A stretch of DNA of 64,000 nucleotides from JAMHWF01 sp048500255. Its GTDB lineage: Bacteria > Pseudomonadota > Gammaproteobacteria > Burkholderiales > Burkholderiaceae_C. The stretch lies in assembly GCA_048500255.1 (NCBI GenBank), contig JASNYH010000008.1, forward strand, positions 98,440 through 162,439. Direction: 5' to 3'. Below are positions 49,365 to 60,400 of the stretch, in pieces. Both the position numbers and the translations under genes were made by a program. Within the stretch, counting starts at the first letter, position 1. Each line of letters begins with the position of its first letter. Under the pieces are notes generated by a model that saw nothing but the letters and a program-made list of their open reading frames with translations, ran no database searches and was not told where the DNA came from.

Positions 49365-51173
49365 TCAGGGCACGGCCGACAGCTTGCCCTCGGGCACGGC
49401 GCGGATGCGTGCGACGGCGTCGGTGCGCTCGACGATGCCGTTGGCAACGTAGCTGTTCTGCGTGTCGGGTTCGAGCGCGGCGATCGCCAGGTTGGCCAGC
49501 GGCTGCGTCAGCGGCACGTAGTAGCTGCCGGCCGGCATGTCGATCAGCGCGTCGATCAGCTCCACCTGCACGGCCCAGGTCTGCGCCGCGTCGGCGATCG
49601 TGCCGCGCACGTCGGCGCGCGCCTGAGCGGCGCGCGACACCTCGCGGAACGCGTCGCCCTGCACGCGCACCGTCTCCGTCACCTGCTGCACCTGCAAGCC
49701 GAGCGCGCGCAGCCGCCGCACTGCGTCGCTCGCATCGGCGGCGAGCCAGTAGCCGCACGGCCGCGGCCGCAGCGTGCGCGGCTGCAGCGCGAGCGCCGAA
49801 TCCCAGTCGACGGTGACCACGCGGTCGGCGCCGCTCTGCGGATCGATCATCGTCAGCCGGTATTCGCCGGGCGTCGGCGCGCCGGCGACGACGGCCTGGC
49901 CCTGGCAGGCCTTGGCCGCCACCTCGGCGTCGACGAACTGGCGCAGCTTGACGAGATCGGCGGCGCGCGTCGCGGCACTCGCGAGCACGCTGCGCGCCGC
50001 GACGACGTGCGTGTGCACGCGCCGCTGCACGTGCAGCATGCCGATGCCGACTCCACGCGTCTCGACGAGCAGGCTGACGGCGTTCTTCAGCCCCTGCACG
50101 TTGCGGCTGGTGTCGGGCCGCACGCCGCCCATCGAGATCTTGCGGTCCGCGGGATCGATCGACGTCGTGTAGTACCACTCGTTGGCGAGCTGTTCGGCGC
50201 GCAGCCGCTCGACCAGCGGGCGGCGGAACCACTCCTCGGCGGCGCGCGTGATGAAGGGCGGCAAGTTGGGCGTCGTCGCGTACTGCAGCAGCGCGTCGTA
50301 GCGCTGCAGCGCGCCGTACTTCTGCACGAACCGCCCGCCGACGGTGTACTCGTGCGCATCGACGACGACGGCCGGCCGGTAGTCGCGCATCAACTGCGCC
50401 AGCGCCTGCGCCTCGGGCGTGCGCAGCAGCAGGTGGTCGCGGTTGACGTCGGCGCCGCTGGCCGTCGTGCGCAGGCCGGCCGCCGCGCCGTCGGGGTTGG
50501 CGCGCGGCATGACGACGACGTTGATGCGATCGAGCAGCGGCGCGAGGCTGCCTTGCGCCAGCTCGCGCGCGACGACGAGCAGCGCCTCGGCGCCGGCCGG
50601 CTCGTCGCCGTGCTGCTGCGCGACGAGCAGCACCGTCGGCCGCCCGCTGGCGACGATGGCGGCCGGCTCGCTCGATTCGGCGCGCGTGAACAGCAGCGCC
50701 TCGAGCGGCGCGCCGCGCTGCGAGCTGCCCAGCGGCAGCAGGCGCACCGTCGGCGCACGTGCCGGCCGCGACAGCGTGACGAGGGCGCGCATCGATTGCT
50801 GCAGTTCGGCCTGCATCGTGGCGCGCGGGCCGTCTCGCAGCCCCGGCGTCTCGTAGCGCACAGCCGGATCGGGGAAGCGCGCCGCGACGGCAGGGCCATA
50901 AGGCGCCGCCGGCGCGCTCGCCGCCGCATCGGGCGCGGGCGGCGCGACGACGGCCGGCGGCGGACGCACCGGCGACGGCGTCGCGGCGGGCGGCGGCGCG
51001 CTGGTCTCCGCCGGCGGCCGGGGCGCGGGCGCGGCCGGTGGGGGCGGCGACGGCGGATCGGGCCGCGTCGCCGGCGTCAGGTCGACGCTGGCGCAGCCGG
51101 CCAGCAGCAGGGCGAGCGCCGCCGTCAGCGGACGCCGCAGCAATCGATGGATCGGATCGGACACGTCGGACAT
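49365..51173 (-). CDS. M14-family zinc carboxypeptidase-like lipoprotein
   Basis: A 602-residue protein with a lipoprotein signal (LLLAGC, lipidated Cys27), a ~65-residue Pro/Ala linker, then an M14 peptidase domain. The zinc site is intact: His188 and Glu191 in QQHGDEPAG, and His274 in VVDAHEYT; NPDG and DVNRDH match substrate-binding motifs, and LLVETRGVGIG supplies the likely catalytic Glu. A ~190-residue C-terminal part has no clear name. Location outer membrane or periplasm; it may trim peptidoglycan peptides or food peptides. It is convergent with the HerA-like gene, 15 bases apart. Confidence 0.8.
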   Translation of the reverse strand: MSDVSDPIHRLLRRPLTAALALLLAGCASVDLTPATRPDPPSPPPPAAPAPRPPAETSAPPPAATPSPVRPPPAVVAPPAPDAAASAPAAPYGPAVAARFPDPAVRYETPGLRDGPRATMQAELQQSMRALVTLSRPARAPTVRLLPLGSSQRGAPLEALLFTRAESSEPAAIVASGRPTVLLVAQQHGDEPAGAEALLVVARELAQGSLAPLLDRINVVVMPRANPDGAAAGLRTTASGADVNRDHLLLRTPEAQALAQLMRDYRPAVVVDAHEYTVGGRFVQKYGALQRYDALLQYATTPNLPPFITRAAEEWFRRPLVERLRAEQLANEWYYTTSIDPADRKISMGGVRPDTSRNVQGLKNAVSLLVETRGVGIGMLHVQRRVHTHVVAARSVLASAATRAADLVKLRQFVDAEVAAKACQGQAVVAGAPTPGEYRLTMIDPQSGADRVVTVDWDSALALQPRTLRPRPCGYWLAADASDAVRRLRALGLQVQQVTETVRVQGDAFREVSRAAQARADVRGTIADAAQTWAVQVELIDALIDMPAGSYYVPLTQPLANLAIAALEPDTQNSYVANGIVERTDAVARIRAVPEGKLSAVP

Positions 51174-51275
51174 CGGGCGCTCCCGCGACGGCGCCGGCAG
51201 GCGGCGTGCCGCGCAATATAGCCGCCCGCTTGCGTTTGGCTCGGCCGAGCGCGAACGCCTGATCCTTGCCGCGCT

Positions 51276-51310
51276 GAAAACGAAACGGCCCGCCGTCGCC
51301 GGCGGGCCGT
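51276..51310 (-). terminator. Rho-independent terminator after the small TM protein gene
   Basis: ACGGCCCGCC (51285-51294) and GGCGGGCCGT (51301-51310) form a 10-bp stem with a 6-base loop. On the minus strand the stem is followed by TTCGTTTTC. It lies 20 bases after the stop of the 84-residue protein gene. Confidence 0.75.
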
Positions 51311-51330
51311 CTTCGCAGGGAATCGCGGAT

Positions 51331-51585
51331 TCAGCGCAGCACGACGCTGCCGACCTTGACGCTGGTCGCCGGGCCGGCGACAAAGGGGTTCGTCGTCGTG
51401 GACTCCGCCGTCGTCGTGGCCGTCTGCACGCGCGCCGGCTCGGACGCCGTCGCCACACGCTCATCAGGCTGCTGCTCGAGCCCCATCAGCGACACGCCGA
51501 GGACGGCGAATCCGAGATACAACCAAGCCCGCATGCTGATGCCGGCCGAGGCGCGCGACGAATGGGCGTCGGCGATCCTGATCAT
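51331..51585 (-). CDS. Small single-pass membrane protein of unknown function
   Basis: An 84-residue protein with one hydrophobic segment (AWLYLGFAVLGVSLMGL, residues ~19-35) and a polar Thr/Ser/Ala-rich C-terminal part. GGAG six bases before the ATG at 51585 supports this start; a second ATG lies 17 codons on, just before the hydrophobic segment. I do not recognise the family. A clear terminator follows, which supports it as a real single-gene unit. Confidence 0.55.
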   Translation of the reverse strand: MIRIADAHSSRASAGISMRAWLYLGFAVLGVSLMGLEQQPDERVATASEPARVQTATTTAESTTTNPFVAGPATSVKVGSVVLR

Positions 51586-51729
51586 TGCTGCTCCGCACCG
51601 CGTTGTAACGACATGCAAGCACGATAGCGGAGCATGTCACGGCGTCCAACACTCGGTTGAGGGGTGGAACCACGGCGCAGACCACGCCGCGCGTCATCGC
51701 GGCGTCACGCGCAGGCGCTCCGCTGCGCA

Positions 51730-52134
51730 TCAACGGTGCCCGCCGTGGCGGTGACCGCCTTGTGCGTGTCCGCGCCCATGGCCGTTACCGTGTCCGTCGT
51801 GCCGGTGACCGCCATGGCCGCGCCAATGACCATGGCCATGGCCATGGCCATGGCCCCAGTGCTGCCGCACGACGGGCGCGTGGTAGTGATGGCGCGGCGG
51901 CGCGTAGTACACCGGCGCCGGTGCGACGTACACCGGCGCCGGTGCGACGTAGACCGGCGCATGCCGCCAGACGGGCCCGCTCGAGATGACGGTGCTGACC
52001 GCGCCGTGGTGGATCGGGGCGCTGATGCCGACCGACCAGTGCACATCCGACGCCTGGGCGGCCGTGGTGGCGGCGAACAAGGCGCCGGCGGCGCCGATCA
52101 TGGCCAGCCAGCGACGTAGGGACGGTAGGGTCAT
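51730..52134 (-). CDS. Secreted histidine/glycine-rich protein
   Basis: A 134-residue protein with a signal peptide (residues ~1-28, cut after AAQA), a middle with three copies of VY(V/Y)APAP, and a C-terminal half very rich in His and Gly (HGHGHGHGHW; GHRHDGHGNGHGRGH). The His-Gly run comes from a CCATGG hexamer repeated four times at 51830-51853. It resembles small periplasmic metal-binding proteins (nickel, zinc or copper sequestration). It is divergent from glnS. Repeat-driven length variation between strains is likely. Confidence 0.7.
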   Translation of the reverse strand: MTLPSLRRWLAMIGAAGALFAATTAAQASDVHWSVGISAPIHHGAVSTVISSGPVWRHAPVYVAPAPVYVAPAPVYYAPPRHHYHAPVVRQHWGHGHGHGHGHWRGHGGHRHDGHGNGHGRGHAQGGHRHGGHR

Positions 52135-52275
52135 GCAAGCTCTCCTCTGTATGCGCGCAGCATCGCCACGCCCTCGCACAACGGCCCGGACGATCGGGCG
52201 GTGGACGCCCGCCACGTAAAGATGTGTTGACGACGCGGACGCCGGCGCACGCCCGGACGCCGCGACGCCGCTGCT

Positions 52276-52281
52276 TAGAAT
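52276..52281 (+). promoter_or_regulatory. Possible -10 box for glnS
   Basis: TAGAAT lies 22 bases before the glnS ATG, followed by TCGGCGACC. No -35 box at a good distance is evident. It is a weak prediction based on position and match to TATAAT. Confidence 0.35.
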
Positions 52282-52303
52282 CGGCGACCGCCCGCCCAGC
52301 CGC

Positions 52304-54136
<1,833 letters not shown>

Positions 54137-54160
54137 CGCGGCACGAGACCGTGCGCGGCA

Positions 54161-54652
54161 TCACTTCGACGGCTGCACTCTCAGGCGGTTGTCGACGCTC
54201 ACGACGCCGTCGACGCCGGCGGCGATCTGCGTCGCGCGTTCGCGCGACTTGCGGTCGGGCGCGCTTCCCTGCAAGGCGACGCGCCCGGCCTCGGTGTCGA
54301 CGTCGATGGCCATCGCGCTCAGCTGCGGATCGCGCGCCAGCTCGGCATTCACCGAGGTCGTGATGACGGCGTCCGACACCTTGTTGCTCGCGGCCTCGCC
54401 GGCGTTGCGGCCGGCCTGGGCGATGTCGCCGGCGGTGCTGCGCGCCGTGTCGCGCGCCGTCGGATCGGGCCGCTGCTTTTCGTAGAGCCGGTCGTCTCGC
54501 GGCGGCGGCGCCGACTGCGACTGCGCGACGACGGTGCGGTCGGCATCGGCATCGGCACGGCTGTCGTCGCGCGGGCTGCACCCGGCGAGCGCCAGCGTGG
54601 CGGCGGCCAGGCCGACGGCGGATACGGTGAAGGTTCGCTTGCTGCTGCTCAT
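54161..54652 (-). CDS. BON-domain lipoprotein
   Basis: A 163-residue protein with a lipobox LALAGC (Cys25), an acidic/polar linker, and one BON domain (DAVITTSVNAELARDPQLSAMAIDVDTEAGRVALQGSAPDRKSRERATQIAAGVDGVVSVDNRLRV), as in OsmY and DolP-type proteins that bind phospholipids. It probably sits in the periplasmic face of an outer membrane and helps with envelope stress. It is preceded by a 260-base stretch with the next small gene. Confidence 0.85.
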   Translation of the reverse strand: MSSSKRTFTVSAVGLAAATLALAGCSPRDDSRADADADRTVVAQSQSAPPPRDDRLYEKQRPDPTARDTARSTAGDIAQAGRNAGEAASNKVSDAVITTSVNAELARDPQLSAMAIDVDTEAGRVALQGSAPDRKSRERATQIAAGVDGVVSVDNRLRVQPSK

Positions 54653-54790
54653 CGTCTCTCCTGCTGCGAAGTAGGGCGAGGGGTCGATTGCCCCTCGCCG
54701 CCGTTCACGATAGAAAAGCTGCGGCGAGGCGGCCATCGGCCGATGGCTGCAATGCGTGTCGGCGGTCGCCGACACGTTGCGTGGGGAGGA

Positions 54791-55048
54791 TCAGCGCAGC
54801 GAGCCGCGCGTCGCGCACAGCGCCCAGGCCAGCGCGCTGAATCCGAGCAGCAACCCGACGAGCGTGCCGTGCTCCTTCAGGGCGAGGTAGAGCCCCGGCA
54901 GCCGCGCAGGAACCTGCGCACTGAACTGCGCGCCGGCGTTGAGATACAGGCCCGCCGCGACGACGACGACGAGGCTCGCGACGGCGAGCACGACGGTTGC
55001 CGCAGCCCAGATCCACAAGCCCCAATGTCCTTGCTGCCGTTGTTGCAT
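54791..55048 (-). CDS. Small two-helix membrane protein of unknown function
   Basis: An 85-residue protein with two hydrophobic segments (LWIWAAATVVLAVASLVVVVAAGLYL and TLVGLLLGFSALAWAL). GGAGG four bases before the ATG makes the start good. I do not recognise a family. Its neighbours are small envelope or unknown proteins. Confidence 0.6.
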   Translation of the reverse strand: MQQRQQGHWGLWIWAAATVVLAVASLVVVVAAGLYLNAGAQFSAQVPARLPGLYLALKEHGTLVGLLLGFSALAWALCATRGSLR

Positions 55049-55134
55049 GCTGCCTCCACCCGCCGTCGGCAAAGCACCCGACGTGCCCGCCACGCGCGCA
55101 GCATAGGCGCACGCGCGGCGCGCGACAGTGCGGC

Positions 55135-55158
55135 GCAGCCCCGCGGACGCGGGGCTGC
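55135..55158. terminator. Hairpin after the 71-residue protein gene
   Basis: GCAGCCCCGC-GGAC-GCGGGGCTGC is a perfect 10-bp stem 14 bases after the minus-strand stop at 55173. There is no T-run on either side, so it may be a weak or factor-assisted terminator, or an mRNA 3' end stabiliser. Confidence 0.5.
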
Positions 55159-55172
55159 GGCTTGGCGACGCG

Positions 55173-55388
55173 TCAGTGCAGCTCGGCGCAGACGACGGCC
55201 GGCGCCGCGTACTCGCGCCCGACGACGGCGCGTGCGTAGAAGTAGTTGTGGCGCGCGCGGTCGCTCAAATGATCGAGATCGACATGGCCCTGCGCATCGC
55301 AGGGGAAGGCGAGCGCGCGCCCGCTGTCGAACAGCGACTGAAAGCGCACCTCGTAATAGGGCGATACGGCCGGACCGATGGCAGACAT
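55173..55388 (-). CDS. Small conserved-looking cytoplasmic protein of unknown function
   Basis: A 71-residue protein (FQSLFDSGRALAFPCDAQGHVDLDHLSDRARHNYFYARAVVGREYAAPAV). It looks like a small family common in Burkholderiales with FPCDxxGxVDLDxLSxxxRxNYxxAR; this is from memory of such proteins. AAGGAG lies 8 bases before the ATG. No known function, no signal peptide, no membrane segment. It stands 100 bases from minE. Confidence 0.65.
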   Translation of the reverse strand: MSAIGPAVSPYYEVRFQSLFDSGRALAFPCDAQGHVDLDHLSDRARHNYFYARAVVGREYAAPAVVCAELH

Positions 55389-55488
55389 GGCGGATGCTCC
55401 TTGGGGCTCGGCGCCAGCATGGAGCGGCGCGCCGCCGCGCGCCATCGGCGGCGGGCGCGATCGCATGTCAGCCGCGGTTGACGCCGAG

Positions 55489-55752
55489 TCAGCGCAGTGC
55501 CGCGTCGGGCAGCTCGATCTTGATGTCGAGCACCTCGAGGTTGTCCTGACGCTCGACGACGACCCTGATGTCGTCGTCGCGCACCGCGACGTACTTCGAG
55601 ATCACGGCAACCAGCTCGCGCTGCAGTGCGGGCAGGTAGTCGGGGCGGCGCGAACGGCCGCCGCGCTCGTGCGCAAGGATGATCTGCAGGCGCTCCTTGG
55701 CGAGCGCCGCGCTCTTCTTCTTCTCGCCGAGCAGGAAGGACAGCAGCGACAT
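55489..55752 (-). CDS. minE: Cell division topological specificity factor MinE
   Basis: An 87-residue protein that stimulates the MinD ATPase and drives pole-to-pole oscillation. Visible: the membrane-targeting N-terminus MSLLSFLLGEKKKSA, the contact helix AALAKERLQIILAHERGG and the dimer beta part YLPALQRELVAVISKYV and VVVERQDNLEVLDIKIEL. It follows minD by five bases. Confidence 0.95.
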   Translation of the reverse strand: MSLLSFLLGEKKKSAALAKERLQIILAHERGGRSRRPDYLPALQRELVAVISKYVAVRDDDIRVVVERQDNLEVLDIKIELPDAALR

Positions 55753-55757
55753 CACGC

Positions 55758-56579
55758 TCACCTCCCGCTGCCGAACACGCGCTTGAAGAAGCCTGGCTTG
55801 TGCGCCTCGACGAAACGCAGCGGTCGCTGCTCGCCGAGGAAGCGCCGCACGACGTCCTTGTAGGCCTCCGACACGTCGCTGCCCTTGAGGTGGATCGCCG
55901 GCACGCCCTGGTTCGACGCCTCGAGCACCTGCTCCGACTCGGGGATCACGCCGATCAGCTCGATGCGCAGGATTTCCTTGATGTCGTCGAGCGACAGCAT
56001 CTGGCCGCCCTGCACTCGGTTCGGGTTGTAGCGCGTGACGAGCAGGTGCTCCTTGATCGGCTCCTTGCCGTCGATCGCGCGCTTCGTCTTCGACGCCAGC
56101 ATGCCGAGGATGCGGTCGGAGTCGCGCACCGACGACACCTCGGGGTTGGTGACGACGAGCGCCTCGTCGGCGTAGTGCATCGCCATCAGCGCGCCCGTCT
56201 CGATGCCGGCCGGCGAGTCGCAGACGATGTACTCGAAGCCCATCTCGGCGAGGTCGCGCAGCACGCGTTCCACGCCTTCCTGCGTCAACGCGTCCTTGTC
56301 GCGCGTCTGCGAGGCGGCGAGCACGAACAGGTTGTCGCACTGCTTGTCGCGGATCAGCGCCTGGTTCAGGTTGGCCTCGCCGTGGATCACGTTGATCAGG
56401 TCGTAGACGACGCGCCGCTCGCAACCCATGATCAGGTCGAGGTTGCGCAGGCCGACGTCGAAATCGATCACCGCCGTCTTGTGGCCGCGCAGTGCGAGGC
56501 CCGCGGCGAAGCTCGCGCTGGTAGTCGTCTTGCCGACGCCTCCCTTGCCGGAGGTGACGACGATGATTCGGGCTGCCAT
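55758..56579 (-). CDS. minD: Septum site-determining ATPase MinD
   Basis: A 273-residue deviant Walker ATPase: VTSGKGGVGKTTTSASFAAGL at the start, then VIDFDVGLRNLDLIMG and IVCDSPAGIETGA. The C-terminal amphipathic membrane-targeting helix is GFFKRVFG. It recruits MinC to the membrane near poles and prevents polar septa. It lies 38 bases after minC and 5 before minE. Confidence 0.97.
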   Translation of the reverse strand: MAARIIVVTSGKGGVGKTTTSASFAAGLALRGHKTAVIDFDVGLRNLDLIMGCERRVVYDLINVIHGEANLNQALIRDKQCDNLFVLAASQTRDKDALTQEGVERVLRDLAEMGFEYIVCDSPAGIETGALMAMHYADEALVVTNPEVSSVRDSDRILGMLASKTKRAIDGKEPIKEHLLVTRYNPNRVQGGQMLSLDDIKEILRIELIGVIPESEQVLEASNQGVPAIHLKGSDVSEAYKDVVRRFLGEQRPLRFVEAHKPGFFKRVFGSGR

Positions 56580-56617
56580 CGGAGTGCGGTTCCTTTCCAG
56601 GGGGTCTCGAGGGTGGT

Positions 56618-57370
56618 TCACGATCGCAGCGCCTCGACGACGAGGCGCTCGCCGTCCAGGCGTACCTGCGCCGGGCGGCCCGCCACGTCGTCGGGCAGCG
56701 CCGTCTCGGTCGTGCGATAGGTGCCGGCCACGCACAGCAGCTGCGGCTGCATGCAGGTCGAGAAGATGCGCGCCGCCGTGTCGCCGCGCGCGCCGGCGAT
56801 GGCGCGCCCTCGCAGCGGCGCATAGACGTGGATGCTGCCGTCGGCGATGACTTCGGCGCCATGGCTGACGACGGCCAGCACGACGAGGTCGCCGCCGCGC
56901 GCATAGATCTGCTGGCCCGAGCGCAGCGGCCGGTCGACGATCAGCGTGGGCGCGGCGGCCGGCACTTCGCGGATCACTTCGGTGAGCACGACTTCGGCGC
57001 GCTCGTCGGATCGCATCGCGCCCGCCGCGGCGCGCGGCGGCGCTTCCGGCGCCTCGCCGAGGCCGGCCGCATGCGCCGCCGCCATCTGCAGCGCGCTGCC
57101 ACCGCGCACCGCCACCGGCACGACGCGCCGGCTGCGCAGCAGCGCGACGAGGGCTTCGAAGTCGGGCACGGCGTCGGCGTCGCGCAACGGCGCGAGATCG
57201 ACCACGACGGGATCGTGGTCGAACAGCGCTGGCGTGTCGGCCAGGCGAGCGTCGAGCTCGGCCGCGAGCGCATCGAGGTCGGCAGTGCGCAGCACCAGCG
57301 CGACCAGCGTCAACGACGCGCTCTTGAACTCGAAGGCAGTCGCGGCTCGCGCGGGCGGTACGGCGGACAT
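56618..57370 (-). CDS. minC: Septum formation inhibitor MinC
   Basis: A 250-residue FtsZ inhibitor. The N-terminal domain (FEFKSASLTLVALVLRTADLDAL) and C-terminal beta-helix (VDRPLRSGQQIYARGGDLVVLAVVSHGAEVIADGSIHVYAPLRGRAIAGARGDTAARIFSTCMQPQLLCVAGTYR) are typical, with the RSGQ MinD-binding motif. A linker of ~35 residues rich in Ala/Pro joins them. It is the first gene of minCDE and divergent from the GH94 gene. Confidence 0.95.
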   Translation of the reverse strand: MSAVPPARAATAFEFKSASLTLVALVLRTADLDALAAELDARLADTPALFDHDPVVVDLAPLRDADAVPDFEALVALLRSRRVVPVAVRGGSALQMAAAHAAGLGEAPEAPPRAAAGAMRSDERAEVVLTEVIREVPAAAPTLIVDRPLRSGQQIYARGGDLVVLAVVSHGAEVIADGSIHVYAPLRGRAIAGARGDTAARIFSTCMQPQLLCVAGTYRTTETALPDDVAGRPAQVRLDGERLVVEALRS

Positions 57371-57462
57371 CGGTCGACGACGGGCGGGCGAAAAGGCGCG
57401 AGTGTAGCGGCGCATCGCGGCGGCCCCGGCTGCCGAAGGTGTGCTAGGAGGCACCGGCGCTG

Positions 57463-60400
57463 ATGCACACTCTGCCCCTGCGCAGCCGCAGCCTTCGTGA
57501 CGACGCGCCCACGACGCCGATGCCCCGCCCGTCCCTCGCCTTGCCGCCGGCCCCGTCGGTCTCGCCCAGCGGCCTTGCCGTCGAGCGCACCCGCCACGGT
57601 GCGCTGCGGCGCATGTCGGCCGGCAACGTCGACATCGCGCTGTTCGTCGGCAACGAGCTCGAGGGCGCCGTCGGCAACCTGTGGCTGCGCCTGCGCGGCG
57701 AGGGCAGCGCCCCGCTGGTCGCGCCGCTGCTCGGCCCGCAGGGCGTCGCGCGCGCCGGCCGCGGCGAATGGCGGCGACTGCGCATCGACGTCGCGCTGCG
57801 CCTGGCCGACGGCGCGCCGGCGTGGTTCTGGCACGTGCGACTGCGCAACGACGGCGAGGTGCCGTGCCGCGTCGAGCTGGTGCACGCGCAAGATCTCGCG
57901 CTCGCGCCCTATGCGGCGCTGCGCCTGAACGAGTACTACGTCAGCCAGTACCTCGATCACACGCCGCTCGCGCATTCGGAGCACGGCAGTGTCGTCGCGA
58001 CGCGCCAGAACCAGCCGGCCGCGGGCCGCCATCCGTGGTGCCTGATCGGCTCGCTGCGCCGCGGTGTCGGCTGGGCTACCGATGCGCTGCAGTTGCACGG
58101 CCGCGATGCGCGCGCCGGCGTGCCGCCGCGCGCGCTCGCCGAGGGCCTGCCCGGCGAGCGCCTGCAGCACGAACACGCGCTCGTCGCGATCGACGACGCG
58201 CCGTTCGAGCTGGCGCCGGGCGCCAGCGCAACGCTCGGCTTCTTCGGCTGGTTCGAGGCCGACCATCCGGCCGCAACGTCGGCGGCCGACCTCGCCGTCG
58301 TCGCGCGTGCACTCGCACTGCCCGAAGCGGCGCCGCCGCCGTTCGACGATGACGACGCCGCCGCCGCGCCGCCCGAGCCGCCGTCGCTGTTCGCGAGCGC
58401 GCCGCTGCTGCCGGCGCTCGACGTCGACGACGCCGCGCTCGACACCTGGACCGGCACCGCAGAGCGCCGCCACGTCGAGCGCGACGCAGGAGGCCGGCCG
58501 CTCGCCTGGTTCCACGGCGCCGACCGCCACGTTGTGCTGCGTGCCAAGGAGCACGCCGTGCTGCGCCCGCACGGCCAGCTGCTGCGCAGCGGCCGCCATC
58601 TGACGCCTGACGAGACGGCGCTCACCTCGACGGTGTGGATGGCGGGCGTGTTCCATTCGATGCTGACGCAGGGCCACGTCGCGATCAATCGACTGCTGTC
58701 GACGGTGCACGGCTACCTCGGGCTGTTCCGCTCGCACGGGCTGCGCGCCTACGCCGAGATCGACGGCGCCTGGCAGCTGCTCGACGCGCCGTCGGCCTTC
58801 GAGATGGCGCCCGACGCCGCGCGCTGGCTCTACCGGCACGCCGGCGGCACGCTCGAGGTGACGAGCCGCGCGCACGGCGACGAACCCGCCGTCATGAGCC
58901 TCGAGTTCGCGGTGCACGACGGCGCGCCGCTGCGCCTGATGCTGAGCCACCACGTCGCGCTCGATGGTGACGACGGCAGCGCGTCCGGCGCCGCGCGCTG
59001 GAGCTACGACGGCGACGCCGTCGACGTGCGACCGCCGCGCGGCAGCGCGCTGGCGCGGCGCTTTCCGCGCGGTGGGTTCCGCCTCGCGCCGGCGGCGCCG
59101 GGCAGTGTCGAGCGCGTCGGCGGCGACGAACTGCTGCACGCCGACGGCCGCTCGCGCGGCGAGCCTCTGCTCGTCGTCGTCACGGCGCCGCTGCGCGACT
59201 TCGGCTGGCGCATCGAGGGCCGCCTCGTCGACGCGACGAACAGCGTCGACCTGCCGGCGGTGGCCGACGCGCCGGCGCCGACGCTCGCCCCGCCGCTGCG
59301 CATCGCCGCGCCGCCGCAGGGCGCGCCGTCCGCATCGCCGCTGTCGCGCCTCGCCGACTTCGTGCCGTGGCTGGCGCACGACGCCTTCGTGCACTACCTG
59401 TCGCCGCGCGGCCTCGAGCAGTACTCGGGCGGCGGCTGGGGCACGCGCGACGTCTGCCAAGGCCCCGTCGAGCTGCTGCTCGCGCTCGGAAGGCCCGAAC
59501 CGCTGCGCGACCTGCTGCTGCGCGTGATGCGCGCGCAGCAGCCCAGCGGCGACTGGCCGCAATGGTTCATGTTCTTCGAGCGCGAGCGCGCGATCCGCGC
59601 GCCCGACTCGCACGGCGACATCGTGTTCTGGCCGTTGCTCGCGCTCGCGCAGTACCTGCTGGCCAGCGGTGACGCCGGCCTGCTCGACGAGCGCGCGCCC
59701 TACCACCAGGCGCGACCGTCGGCGCGCAGCGCGCGCCCCACGGTGTGGCAGCACGCGCAGCGCGCGCTCGCGCTGATCGCGCAGCGCGTCATCGCCGGCA
59801 CGGCGCTGCCTGCCTACGGCCACGGCGACTGGAACGATGCGCTGCAGCCGGCCGACGCGTCGATGCGCGAGCGCATGTGCAGCGCCTGGACGGCGACGCT
59901 GCACCACCATACGCTCGTCACGCTGGCGCGCGCGCTGCGGGCGGTCGGCCGCGGCGGCGAGGCCGTGCCGCTGCAGGCGCAGGCCGACGCGGTGCGCAGC
60001 GACTTCCAGCGCCTGCTCGTCGTCGACGGCGTGCTCGCGGGCTATGCCCTCTTCGACGCCGACGGCGGCGTGCGCCACCTGCTGCACCCGCGCGATGCCG
60101 CGACCGGCGTGCGCTACAGCGCGCTGGCGATGATCCACGCGATCGGCGAGGACCTGTTCACGCCGGTGCAGGCACGCGAGCACCTCGCGCTGATCGAGCG
60201 CCACCTCGTCGGGCCCGACGGCCTGCGCCTGTTCGACCGGCCGCTCGACTACCGCGGCGGCGTGCAGCGCCACTTCCAGCGCGCCGAGACGGCGACCTAC
60301 TTCGGACGCGAGATCGGCCTGATGTACATGCACGCCCATCTGCGCTGGGCCCAGGCGTTGGCGCATGTGGGCGACGCCGCGGGCTTGCTGCGCGCGCTGC

